A DNA stretch of 11,848 nt from contig JBBRPS010000273.1 in assembly GCA_038227745.1 (NCBI GenBank), forward strand, positions 1 through 11,848. Direction: 5' to 3'. Positions 5,352-11,848 of this stretch are shown here, one piece after another. Below the pieces are notes generated by a model that saw nothing but the letters and a program-made list of their open reading frames with translations, ran no database searches and was not told the DNA's origin. A program made the translations under genes and the position numbers. Source of the stretch: DASPXY01 sp038227745. GTDB taxonomy: Bacteria; Planctomycetota; Planctomycetia; Gemmatales; Gemmataceae. Position 1 is the stretch's first letter, and every line of letters begins with the position of its first letter.

Positions 5352-7586
5352 ATGCCCCTCGACGACAACACCGAGGCCCAGACGGAGCCGTCGGCCGCCC
5401 CGCCGGGGCCGCCCGGCCCGCATGAGGAGCCTACCGCCCTCATCCCCAGCACGCCCCCCGCCGACCCGCCTGTCAACGACGCGACCCTCGTCCACCCGGA
5501 GAACGCCCCACCCCCCGACACCGGCCCCGCTGCCGAGCCGACTGTCCTTACCGAGGGTCCGCCCGCCCCACGCGCCCCCAGCGACGCCAGCATCTCCCTC
5601 GGCGGCCCGACCCAGCCCCAGGGCCCACCCTCCGAGTCGTACTCCACGAAGCTCAGCAAGCAGGCCCCGCCTGTTCCGGGCTACGAGATCCGCGAACTGC
5701 TCGGCCGCGGCACCTACGGCGTCGTCTATCATGCCGTCGAGCGCGACACCGGCATCGACGTGGCCATCAAGTTCTTCGCCCACGGCACCGGCCTGCAGTG
5801 GCAGCTTCTCCAGGCCGAGGTCAAGCAGCTCGCCATGCTCCAGTCGGACCCCGGCATCGTGCAGCTCAAGGACGTCGAGCCGGACGGCCGCCCGCCCTAT
5901 TACGTCATGGCGTACGCCGACCGAGGCTGCCTCGCTCGCCGCCTCGCGAAGGGGCCGGTGCCGCTGCCCGAGGCGCTCGCCATCTTCCGCCGCGTAACCG
6001 AGACGCTGGCCTACGTCCACGCCAAGGGCATCCGCCACTGCGACCTCAAGCCCGGCAACGTCCTCCTCGACGCGCGCGGCCGCGCCCGCGTCGCCGACTT
6101 CGGCCAGGCCCACCTGTCCAGCGACGTCGCGCCGGCCCTCGGCACCTTTTTCTACATGGCCCCCGAGCAGGCCGACCTCGCCAACCAGATCCCCGACGCC
6201 CGCTGGGACGTCTACGGCCTCGGCGCCCTGCTCTACGCTCTGCTCACCGGCCAGCCGCCGCGCAAGGACGCCCGCGTCCGCGACGAGCTGGCGAAGACCG
6301 TCGAGCTGTCGCACCGCCTGCGCCGCTACCGCGCGCACGTCGAGGCGGCGCCGCCGCCCCGCGGCCACCGCACCCTCTCCGGCATGGACCGCCAGCTCGC
6401 CCGCATCATCGAGCGCTGTCTGGAAGTCGATCCCGAAAAGCGCTTCCGCGACGCCGGCGCCATCCTCGACGCGCTGAGGACACGCGAGCGGCAGCACCGC
6501 CAGCGGCCGCTGCTGGTCTTCGGCTTCGCCGCCCCGCTGCTGCTCATGCTCGTCATGTCTGGCCTTGGCGCCTGGGAGGCGCTGCACACACTGGACACGT
6601 CGCGCCACGCCCTGGAACGACAGCTCCAGGAGAGCGACCTGGTCAACGCCTGCCTGGTGGCGTCGGTCGTGGAGGACCACCTGCAGGCGCGCACCAAACT
6701 GCTGACGGGCGGCCTCGACATCCGGCGCTGCCTCTTCCAGGAGCTGGCGGGCGGCAAGCCCGACCGCGTGGCCCTCGAACAAGTGCTGGTGCAGTTGATG
6801 GACCGCGCCCGCGAGGCGAACAAGCGCTTCGCCGAGACGACCGTCAGCACGCACGACGGCCGCGTCATCGCCCTGGTGAGGGAAGGGGCGCAAGGCCGGC
6901 TCGATGTGGTCCCTCCGGAGCGGCGGAAGTCGCAGTTCGCGCAGTTCTCCTGGCGCGACTGGTTCAGTGGCCGGGGCGACCGCTGGGACGAGATCGACAG
7001 GCAGCACCCGCCGATCCGGGCGCCGCACGTCTCCGACCCCTACGTCTCGTCGCTCGACGGCTCGATGTTCGTCAGCGTCTCCGTGCCGATCCGCGACCCG
7101 AAGGACGCCGGGGCGGAGCCGGTCGGCGTGCTCGAAGGGGCGGTCAAGATCGACGAGTTGAACGCCTGGCTGCGGGTGGTGCCGACGGCGAACGGCTTCC
7201 CGGTGCTGCTCAACAAGCGCGGCCAGTACCTGATGCACCGGAGCGAGCGCATCCGGCCGCCACAGCGGGGCGGGCCGCCGCACTTCGACCTCGACAGGCT
7301 GCGCGCCCTGCTGGGAGAGCGAAAGCGGGGGACGTTCAACGACTACGTGGACCCGGTGGACGGGCAAGTTTACCTGGGCGGCTTCGCGCGCCTGGACGAG
7401 CCGATCGGCTGGGTGGCGCTGGTGCAGCACGACCGCGCGGTGGCCATGCAGCCGATGGACGAGTTGCAAGGGGACATGATCCTCTGGGGCGTGATCATCT
7501 TCGGCACCGCCGGCGGCGTGCTGACCGGGCTTTGGGCAACGCTGCTCTGGATCCTGAGGCGCCAGAAACAGCTGGCGCCCGCTTGA
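5352..7586 (+). CDS. transmembrane Ser/Thr protein kinase with a Cache-like extracytoplasmic sensor
   Basis: Eukaryotic-type (Hanks) kinase of 744 residues. Residues 1-110 are Pro/Ala-rich and probably disordered. The kinase domain (about 111-378) has the Gly loop LGRGTYGVVY (117-126), Lys140, Glu156, catalytic loop HCDLKPGN (229-236) with Asp231, DFG (249-251) and APE (270-272). The usual Arg of HRD is Cys230. A membrane segment (about 387-408) is followed by about 300 extracytoplasmic residues. These contain RDWFSGRGDRWDE, SDPYVSSLDGSMFVSVSVPI and GVLEGAVKIDELNAW, typical of double-Cache sensors. A second membrane segment (about 709-735) ends the protein. GAGAGG 5 bases before the ATG at 5352 favours this start over the open frame from 5034, whose first 106 codons read through the repeats. 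It likely senses an external ligand and phosphorylates cytoplasmic targets; both are unknown. Confidence 0.92.
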   Translation: MPLDDNTEAQTEPSAAPPGPPGPHEEPTALIPSTPPADPPVNDATLVHPENAPPPDTGPAAEPTVLTEGPPAPRAPSDASISLGGPTQPQGPPSESYSTKLSKQAPPVPGYEIRELLGRGTYGVVYHAVERDTGIDVAIKFFAHGTGLQWQLLQAEVKQLAMLQSDPGIVQLKDVEPDGRPPYYVMAYADRGCLARRLAKGPVPLPEALAIFRRVTETLAYVHAKGIRHCDLKPGNVLLDARGRARVADFGQAHLSSDVAPALGTFFYMAPEQADLANQIPDARWDVYGLGALLYALLTGQPPRKDARVRDELAKTVELSHRLRRYRAHVEAAPPPRGHRTLSGMDRQLARIIERCLEVDPEKRFRDAGAILDALRTRERQHRQRPLLVFGFAAPLLLMLVMSGLGAWEALHTLDTSRHALERQLQESDLVNACLVASVVEDHLQARTKLLTGGLDIRRCLFQELAGGKPDRVALEQVLVQLMDRAREANKRFAETTVSTHDGRVIALVREGAQGRLDVVPPERRKSQFAQFSWRDWFSGRGDRWDEIDRQHPPIRAPHVSDPYVSSLDGSMFVSVSVPIRDPKDAGAEPVGVLEGAVKIDELNAWLRVVPTANGFPVLLNKRGQYLMHRSERIRPPQRGGPPHFDLDRLRALLGERKRGTFNDYVDPVDGQVYLGGFARLDEPIGWVALVQHDRAVAMQPMDELQGDMILWGVIIFGTAGGVLTGLWATLLWILRRQKQLAPA

Positions 7587-7655
7587 CGTCCCCGCCGGAG
7601 TCTGCCCAGGCCCCGCCGTCGGCCGGGGCGCACGGCGGCAGGGTCGCGGCTCTGG

Positions 7656-7684
7656 TTGACACACTTCGTCGATTCTTCTAGGAT
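7656..7684 (+). promoter_or_regulatory. promoter of the PEP-CTERM protein gene
   Basis: TTGACA (7656-7661), 17-base spacer, TAGGAT (7679-7684): a perfect -35 box with a good -10 box. Transcription would begin near 7691, leaving a GC-rich leader of about 130 bases before the ATG at 7824. Confidence 0.6.
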
Positions 7685-7823
7685 GCGGCCCGTTTGTCGA
7701 GCGGTGGGTTCGGAACACGCCGCTCCGCCGCGGTGCCTCGGCACCCGCCGCCTCCGCCCTCCGCGCGGGCGGACGCATTTCCCCTGGCCCCCGACTCCCC
7801 CGGGAAAGAAAGGAGTCCGTCCT

Positions 7824-8450
7824 ATGAGGCCTTTCACTGTACGCACCTGCGCGACGGCCCTCGCCGTTTGTCTCTTCGCCGGCGCGAGTGCCCGCGCGGA
7901 CTTCGTGGACTGGAGCTACAACTGGACGCCCAGCGCGACGGACATCTTCGCCACGAAGGGTGACGGCAAGATCGCGTTCAGCAACGAACCCGCCGGCTCA
8001 GCCAACGGCTACTCGTACATCGTCGCGACGAACCTCAAGGCCGCCAGCGGCGCCAGTGCCTCGACCCCGGCCACCTTCACCAAAGTGCCCTACAGCGTGA
8101 CGCTGACCATCACGGACGGCCCCTCGGGCAAGAGCGACAGCATGACGTTCTCCGGGATGCTGAACGGCACCCTGTCGCAGAAAAGTGCGGTCGTCCTGAA
8201 CTCGTTCACCGGCGACGTGATCCAGTCGAAGACGATCGGCGACCACGTCTACACGGTGAACATCGGGCCGTTCGCCCCGCCCGGTCCGCCGACCTCGAAG
8301 AACCTGGGCAGCATCAGTGCCCTGGTCGGCGTGAACCCCAGGGAGGTGCCCGAGCCGTCCACGCTGGCCCTGTCCGGCGTGTGCCTGTCGCTGTTCGGGG
8401 CAGGCTGGTGGTGGCGCACGCAGCGCCGCCGGCTGGCCCTGGCCGCGTGA
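7824..8450 (+). CDS. secreted protein with C-terminal PEP-CTERM sorting signal
   Basis: A 208-residue exported protein of unknown function. A signal peptide covers residues 1-25 (hydrophobic core TALAVCLFAGASA, likely cleavage after ARA). The mature part is rich in Ser, Thr, Gly and Ala, lacks Cys, and looks beta-rich (repeated VTLTI/VYTVNI strands). The C-terminus has VPEPST (175-180), a hydrophobic helix (LALSGVCLSLFGAGWWW) and a basic tail (RTQRRR), the standard PEP-CTERM layout read by an exosortase, which would process and anchor it. AAGGAG at 7809-7814 precedes the ATG by 9 bases. No exosortase gene lies in the window, which is normal for these scattered targets. It converges on the amidohydrolase gene. 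The role is probably in the envelope or extracellular matrix; this is inferred. Confidence 0.88.
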   Translation: MRPFTVRTCATALAVCLFAGASARADFVDWSYNWTPSATDIFATKGDGKIAFSNEPAGSANGYSYIVATNLKAASGASASTPATFTKVPYSVTLTITDGPSGKSDSMTFSGMLNGTLSQKSAVVLNSFTGDVIQSKTIGDHVYTVNIGPFAPPGPPTSKNLGSISALVGVNPREVPEPSTLALSGVCLSLFGAGWWWRTQRRRLALAA

Positions 8451-8465
8451 ACGCCGGCAGACCGC

Positions 8466-8500
8466 ATCGTAGACGACTCGCTCCGCGAGTCGTCTACGAT
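8466..8500. repeat. perfect 16-bp stem between convergent genes
   Basis: Arms 8466-8481 and 8485-8500 are perfect reverse complements of 16 bases with a 3-base loop (TCC). It starts 15 bases past the PEP-CTERM stop codon and ends 10 bases short of the amidohydrolase stop codon at 8511. The position suits a bidirectional transcription end, but no T-run follows on either side. The GACGACTCGC-type arm also looks like a dispersed planctomycete palindrome, so it may be a repeat serving as terminator. Confidence 0.65.
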
Positions 8501-8510
8501 CGGCGAACCC

Positions 8511-10283
8511 CTACTGCTTCCCCTCGTGTACCACCCGCCCCCCGACGACCGTCCAGAGCACGCGCGTGTCCGGGATGTCCTCGACGGGGCACGTGAGGAA
8601 GTCGCGGTCGATGACGATCGCATCCCCGAGTTTCCCCACCTCCAGAGTTCCCTTCTCCTTCTCCTCATGGTGCAGGTAGGCGTTGTTGACGGTGTACATC
8701 CGCAGGGCCTCCTTGCGCGTCAGGCGCTCGTCGGGCACCAGTACCGGACCGTTCTCCGTCCGCCGCGTCAGCGTGACCGCCAGCCCCAGCCACGGGTTCC
8801 ACGGGTTCGTCGCTTCGATCGGGTCGAGCTTGATCATGTGGTCGCTGCCGCCGCCGACCGTCGTGTACTTCAGCCAGCTCTTGTAAGGCTGGAACCAGCG
8901 GATGCGCCTGGCGCCGAGCACGCGGTTGAGCGTGGCGCCGTCCTTCCACAGCCACGCGGGCTGCACGTCGGCGCAGACGCCGAGGCGACGGCAGCGCTCC
9001 AGGTTCTCCTGCGAGGGGAAGTTGGCGTGGGTGATGCACAGGCGCATGTCCTTGATCGGCGTCTGGCGATTGACGAAGTCGTAGGCGTCGAGCAGGACGT
9101 CCATCGCGCCCTCGCCGGCGGTGTGGGCGGTGACCTGCCAGCGGCGCTTGACCGCCTCGCCGACGAGCATCTTGACCTGGTCCGGCGGCACGAACAGCAG
9201 GCCGCGGTAGTCGTCCTCAACGATTTGGTACGTCGGCCCCTTCGGCCAGGGCTGGCGCATGTAGGCGGTGCCGTTGAGCATGCCGCCGTCGAGGAAGAAC
9301 TTGATCGGGCCGATGCGGATCCAGATACCGCCGGTGCCGGTCGGCCCGCCCTTCCCGTCCTTGCCGGGCAGCGCCTCCAGGCGGCGCACGATCTCCTCGC
9401 GGCTGCCGTGGGCGCTGAAGCTGCGCGCCACGTTGATGCGCAAGGTCAACTCGCCCTTGGCGTGCAACCCGTGGTACAGGTCGAGGGCGCTGCGGTCGGC
9501 GTTGCGGTCGGCGATGCTGGTGAGGCCGAGGGAATTGTAGAGGTGGAAGAGCTTCTTTACCGCCTCACGCCGATCGCCTTTCTTGGCGCTGGCGGGCCGG
9601 GGGGCGGTCTTGACCTTCAGGACGCTGCCGGCGTTGCGCAGCAGGCCGGTCGGTTCGCCGGTCTTCGGGTCGCGGACGATGACGCCGGCCTCGGGGTTGG
9701 GCGTGTCCCGGGTGACGCCGGACACCTTGAGGGCCATCGTGTTGACCATGTCCGCGGGGCCGGCGTTGTAGCGCACCGGGTGTTTCGGAGCGGCCCGGTC
9801 GAGTTCCTCTATGGTGGGGAAGCGGGCCTCCTTGAGGCGCGTGGGGAAGGTGAAGCGCAGGACGATCCAGTCGCCCTCGGGCAGTTCGCTGGCCTTCTTG
9901 CGGATGTGGGCGAAGACGTCTTCGAGCGACTTGAGGTTGGGGATCGGCTCGACCAGCTCGCTGGTGGCGGCGCTGACGGGGTGGACGTGCGAGTCGTACA
10001 GCCCGGGCAGGACGGTCCGGCCGCCGGCATCGATGACGCGCGTCTTCGGCCCCTTGTGGCGTAAGACGGTCTTGTCTTCGCCGACTGCGACGATACGGCC
10101 GTCCTTGACCGCGATGGCCTCGACCACTCGGTCCTTGTCGTCGAGGGTGACGACCTTGCCGTGGTGGACGATCAGGTCCGCGGGGCCCGCGGGATCGTCG
10201 GCGACCACGACCTCGACGTGTTCGAGCAAGGTGAGGGCGGGGAAGGTTAACCACATCAGCAGCAGGGGCAGCCAGCGTTTCAT
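8511..10283 (-). CDS. exported metal-dependent amidohydrolase, YtcJ/Amidohydrolase_3 type
   Basis: A 590-residue hydrolase of the amidohydrolase superfamily, subfamily of YtcJ and N-substituted formamide deformylase. An N-terminal hydrophobic segment (residues 4-19) after Lys-Arg looks like a signal peptide. The beta-sandwich start (DLIVHHGKVVTLD) precedes the metal site GLYDSHVHP (His99, His101). Later come KFFLDGGMLNGTA (328-340), TAHTAGEGAMD with His387, CITHANF with His419, and GGGSDHM with Asp481. All four metal-binding histidines and the catalytic Asp are therefore present. The C-terminus (GKLGDAIVIDRDFLTCP) closes the sandwich as usual. Length is slightly above the typical 530-570, accounted for by the leader. 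A GGAG stretch precedes the ATG at 10283. It probably cleaves an amide or cyclic amide outside the cytoplasm; the substrate cannot be read from sequence. Confidence 0.9.
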   Translation of the reverse strand: MKRWLPLLLMWLTFPALTLLEHVEVVVADDPAGPADLIVHHGKVVTLDDKDRVVEAIAVKDGRIVAVGEDKTVLRHKGPKTRVIDAGGRTVLPGLYDSHVHPVSAATSELVEPIPNLKSLEDVFAHIRKKASELPEGDWIVLRFTFPTRLKEARFPTIEELDRAAPKHPVRYNAGPADMVNTMALKVSGVTRDTPNPEAGVIVRDPKTGEPTGLLRNAGSVLKVKTAPRPASAKKGDRREAVKKLFHLYNSLGLTSIADRNADRSALDLYHGLHAKGELTLRINVARSFSAHGSREEIVRRLEALPGKDGKGGPTGTGGIWIRIGPIKFFLDGGMLNGTAYMRQPWPKGPTYQIVEDDYRGLLFVPPDQVKMLVGEAVKRRWQVTAHTAGEGAMDVLLDAYDFVNRQTPIKDMRLCITHANFPSQENLERCRRLGVCADVQPAWLWKDGATLNRVLGARRIRWFQPYKSWLKYTTVGGGSDHMIKLDPIEATNPWNPWLGLAVTLTRRTENGPVLVPDERLTRKEALRMYTVNNAYLHHEEKEKGTLEVGKLGDAIVIDRDFLTCPVEDIPDTRVLWTVVGGRVVHEGKQ

Positions 10284-10316
10284 GGGAGTCTCCTCGGCTC
10301 AGGGGCGGGCAGCGTC

Positions 10317-10344
10317 ATTGTCGCAAGCACCGGGTGAAGTGCAA
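10317..10344 (-). promoter_or_regulatory. promoter candidate for the amidohydrolase gene
   Basis: Minus-strand TTGCAC (10339-10344), 16-base spacer, GACAAT (10317-10322), placing the start of transcription near 10310, about 27 bases before the ATG. The -10 box has a G in the usually conserved first position, so this is weaker than the other promoters in the window. Confidence 0.4.
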
Positions 10345-10424
10345 CTGCGGAAATGGATTCCTGTCCTGGCCGCTTGCGGCTTGGTGGGGGCGCCCGGTCC
10401 GTTGCCGGCAGCTTGCCTCGGGCC

Positions 10425-10504
10425 GAAAAGGGGGACGAAAGGAGACGGGGCTCGATTGACATACCTATGTCAATCGAGCCCCGCCCCCTATTCACCCCCT
10501 TTTC
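10425..10504. repeat. 80-bp hairpin element with a perfect 17-bp core stem
   Basis: The inner arms 10447-10463 and 10466-10482 are perfect reverse complements around CC. The outer ends 10425-10434 and 10495-10504 also match perfectly (GAAAAGGGGG and its complement), with an imperfect stretch of about a dozen bases between, giving 39-base arms overall. The AT-containing core GATTGACATA contrasts with the GC-rich surroundings. Both strands encode a similar peptide containing GSIDI and MSIEPR, a consequence of the symmetry. It lies about 80 bases upstream of the amidohydrolase promoter and directly abuts the integrase remnant. Confidence 0.75.
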
Positions 10505-10683
10505 ACCTCGTGTCTTCCGATGGAGGCGTCGCTGACCTGGCGTGCGCGCAAGGCGTCGCGGAGGCGGTCGAGGAGTTTGGGTGGCCGCGGGGGAGGAGGT
10601 GTGTCGGAACGGGCCGTGGGATCGGGCGGTGGATCGTGGGGAAGCCTGGCGGTGTCCTCTTGCCGGGGTACAGATCCCTCCAT
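10505..10683 (-). pseudogene. remnant of a tyrosine recombinase (integron/phage-type integrase) N-terminus
   Basis: Read leftward from an ATG at 10683, the frame gives a Pro-rich lead followed by PPKLLDRLRDALRAR. This closely resembles the start of the SAM-like DNA-binding domain of IntI/XerC-type integrases, which continues with 'HYSxRTExAYVxWI'. Here the similarity stops after RARQVSD, and the frame soon runs into the hairpin element at 10504 and ends at 10492. No catalytic domain (R..HxxR..Y) lies nearby on either strand. The fragment therefore looks like a truncated integrase, possibly cut when the hairpin element arrived. The match is short, so chance similarity remains possible. Confidence 0.35.
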
Positions 10684-10744
10684 AAGAAAAACTGGTCACC
10701 CTGGTGCAAGCGATAAACAGGAAAAAGAGATGCCGTAACGGTCC

Positions 10745-10765
10745 CCCTCCCCCGCGACGGGAGGG
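10745..10765. other. small hairpin in a gene-free stretch
   Basis: CCCTCCC (10745-10751), loop of 7, GGGAGGG (10759-10765). The whole stretch from 10684 to 10916 has no supportable gene; it is GC-rich and shows only this stem. Confidence 0.3.
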
Positions 10766-10916
10766 ACTCCCGGCGAACCGCAGCCTGTCGGTAGACCGCC
10801 GACGATCCCGGAGTTGCGCGGGGTTCGGCACTACGGGCGACGACGGAGGGGCGGTGGCGGCGGAGGGCACGGGAGGCCGTGCGATGGGCTAGCCTGAACG
10901 CAGGTGCACGGGGAAG

Positions 10917-11026
10917 GCTGGCGCTCTACTTCCGCCTGCTGTTATCGGCAACTGCGCGGAAGTAGAGCGCCAATTGTGCATTATGCGGCGGGCGTGCTGC
11001 TGGCGCTCTACTTCCGCCTGCTGTTA
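10917..11026. repeat. 28-bp direct repeat pair with an intervening inverted copy
   Basis: The same 28 bases, starting GCTGGCGCTCTACTTCCGCC, occur at 10917-10944 and 10999-11026, an offset of 82 bases. Between them, 10956-10972 is the exact reverse complement of 17 bases of the repeat (10919-10935), so a 17-bp stem with a 20-base loop can form (10919-10972). It can also pair with the second copy. Two copies at irregular composition do not make a CRISPR array. It ends about 95 bases before the downstream gene. Confidence 0.7.
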
Positions 11027-11122
11027 GGGTGTTATCCGTGACTCGGCGGGGCGACAGTCGGCGGGCGACTGCCGCATAAGCAATGGTTCGGCCATCAAAC
11101 CTACTCTCGTGAAGGAGTTCTT

Positions 11123-11563
11123 ATGCGTGTGATCGTTCCGGTGATCGCTGTTCTGGTGCTCGCTGGTGTCGGCGGCGCGCAGGACGCCATCAAGAAAGAG
11201 ATGGCACAACTGGAGGGTGAGTGGTCCATGTTGTCGGGCGAGGCCAATGGGCAGGCGATGCCCAAGGAAACCGTCAAAAGCGGGAGGCGCATCGCCAAGG
11301 AAGGTGAGACAACCATCACGTTCGGGGGTCAGGTCTATTTCAAGGCCAAGTTCAGCATCGATCCGGCAAAGAAGCCTAAAGCCATCGATTACACCATGAC
11401 GGAAGGCCCAACCAAAGGGAAGACCCATCTCGGGATTTACGAGATGGATGGGGACACGGTGAAGTTTTGCTTTGCCGCACCTGGGAAGGATCGCCCGACC
11501 GAGTTTACGGCCAAAGAGGACAGCCAAAGGACCTTGAGTGTCTGGAAGCGAGACAAGAAGTAG
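11123..11563 (+). CDS. small secreted TIGR03067-type protein of unknown function
   Basis: A 146-residue protein with a signal peptide (MRVIVPVIAVLVLAGVGGAQ, cleavage probably after GGA). The mature part has the pattern of the TIGR03067 family, which is strongly expanded in planctomycetes: LEGEW (30-34), a run of short beta strands (TTITFGGQVYFKAKFSID), then KPKAIDYTMTEGPTKGKT, LGIYEMDGDTVKFCFA and RPTEFTA. These proteins look like small lipocalin-like beta barrels; no member has a known role that I can cite. AAGGAG at 11112-11117 gives a good start at 11123. No clear promoter is visible upstream. Codon use is less GC-rich than in the larger genes of the window. Confidence 0.85.
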   Translation: MRVIVPVIAVLVLAGVGGAQDAIKKEMAQLEGEWSMLSGEANGQAMPKETVKSGRRIAKEGETTITFGGQVYFKAKFSIDPAKKPKAIDYTMTEGPTKGKTHLGIYEMDGDTVKFCFAAPGKDRPTEFTAKEDSQRTLSVWKRDKK

Positions 11564-11572
11564 CACCAAGGA

Positions 11573-11626
11573 GGATGGCCGAACCATCCGTTGCGGCAGA
11601 CGGAGCCGGCATCACGGTTTTCCGTG
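11573..11626 (+). other. cluster of three short stems after the TIGR03067 gene
   Basis: Three perfect stems follow the stop codon: GGATGG/CCATCC (11573-11578 with 11584-11589), TCCGT/ACGGA just after, and CACGG/CCGTG with a TTTT loop (11613-11617 with 11622-11626). None is followed by a T-run, so a classical intrinsic terminator is not shown, though a transcript end here is plausible. Confidence 0.3.
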
Positions 11627-11689
11627 GCATACAGTCTACTCAGCCGGCCCCGCTGCTGAACTTGGTTGTTCGGATGCGCCACTTGACGT

Positions 11690-11719
11690 TTGTACAGATT
11701 GCTCTGAAGGAGCTACACT
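11690..11719 (+). promoter_or_regulatory. promoter candidate ahead of the structured segment
   Basis: TTGTAC (11690-11695), 18-base spacer, TACACT (11714-11719). Transcription would start near 11726, 8 bases before the closing helix of the folded segment at 11734. The -35 box is modest and the spacer one base long. Confidence 0.3.
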
Positions 11720-11733
11720 ATGACAACGGTGTA

Positions 11734-11835
11734 AGGGTTGAGCGGCCTGCGTTATCCTGTGGCACAGGATAGGGTGGGAAGCCCGCTGACAAAGAACACC
11801 AGCGGCCAGCCATAGGCGGCTGTGTGTCGAACCCT
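11734..11835 (+). ncRNA. possible structured RNA or 5' part of a group II intron-like element, near the window edge
   Basis: AGGGTT (11734-11739) can pair with AACCCT (11830-11835), closing a junction with several local stems. These are a perfect 9-bp stem TATCCTGTG/CACAGGATA (11753-11771), GGG/CCC just after it, CGCTG/CAGCG, and CAGCC/GGCTG. No convincing gene spans it. A branched fold with short stems in an AT-richer patch recalls domain I of bacterial group II introns, but the GUGYG 5' boundary is not visible and no reverse transcriptase is in the window. RNase P, tmRNA, SRP and cobalamin-riboswitch signatures were looked for and not found. Identity is open. Confidence 0.25.
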
Positions 11836-11848
11836 GAACCTATGCTGA

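Noticed and set aside
5178..7778. Minus-strand open frame of 866 codons
   Set aside because: It is the longest frame in the window but lies opposite a kinase with a full set of catalytic motifs; its own product has no motif and is rich in Arg, Val, Asp and His, as is typical of antisense frames.
8526..10064. Plus-strand open frame of 512 codons opposite the amidohydrolase
   Set aside because: Antisense shadow: the minus strand has signal peptide, metal site and ribosome binding site, while this frame has none.
10917..11026. CRISPR array
   Set aside because: Only two direct copies, with an inverted copy inside the interval and no cas genes.
11706..11734. Ribosome binding site plus a four-codon reading frame (MTTV)
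   Set aside because: GAAGGAG is well placed before the ATG at 11720, but the frame stops at once; it could be a decayed gene start or chance, and nothing supports a leader peptide.
11575..11772. 65-codon open frame after the TIGR03067 gene
   Set aside because: The GGAGG stretch touches its ATG without spacing, the product matches nothing, and its 3' half overlaps the better-supported RNA fold.

Overview
The window reads like chromosomal DNA of a high-GC planctomycete, most likely of the Gemmata/Gemmataceae group. This is inferred from the gene content: a PEP-CTERM sorting-signal protein, a small secreted TIGR03067-type protein, a transmembrane Ser/Thr kinase with an extracytoplasmic sensor, and a class III adenylate cyclase fused to a receiver. 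Genes are loosely spaced, and the gaps hold long hairpin repeats. No rRNA, tRNA or CRISPR was seen.

Layout. The left edge (1-73, minus) holds the first codons of a probable IS66-like transposase, preceded by a good minus-strand promoter. At 374-2329 (minus) is a class III fructose-1,6-bisphosphatase. It is divergent from a ROK-family, polyphosphate-glucokinase-like sugar kinase at 2598-3260 (plus). Well-formed promoters point both ways, and a 17-bp palindrome lies between them. A gluconeogenic phosphatase and a probable hexose kinase therefore share one control region.

From 3404 to 7586 two signalling proteins lie in tandem on the plus strand. The first is a HisKA-like/receiver/adenylate cyclase fusion. 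The second is a Pro-rich Ser/Thr kinase with a transmembrane Cache-like sensor. Two large inverted repeats precede them: one with 35-bp perfect arms and one with 75-bp imperfect arms. Then come a PEP-CTERM protein (7824-8450, plus) and a convergent exported amidohydrolase of the YtcJ/Amidohydrolase_3 type (8511-10283, minus), with a 16-bp perfect stem between them.

From 10284 to 11122 there is no intact gene. This stretch holds an 80-bp hairpin element, the likely remnant of an integron/phage-type integrase N-terminus, and a 28-bp repeat present twice directly with part of it also inverted. A TIGR03067-type lipocalin-like secreted protein follows (11123-11563, plus). The last 115 bases can fold into a multi-branched RNA closed by a 6-bp helix and preceded by a plausible promoter; it may be the start of a structured RNA or retroelement cut by the window edge.

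No multi-gene novel system (defence island, biosynthetic cluster) is evident. The most notable items are the cyclase architecture, the divergent sugar-flux control region, the density of unrelated hairpin repeat families, and the unexplained structured segment at the right end.
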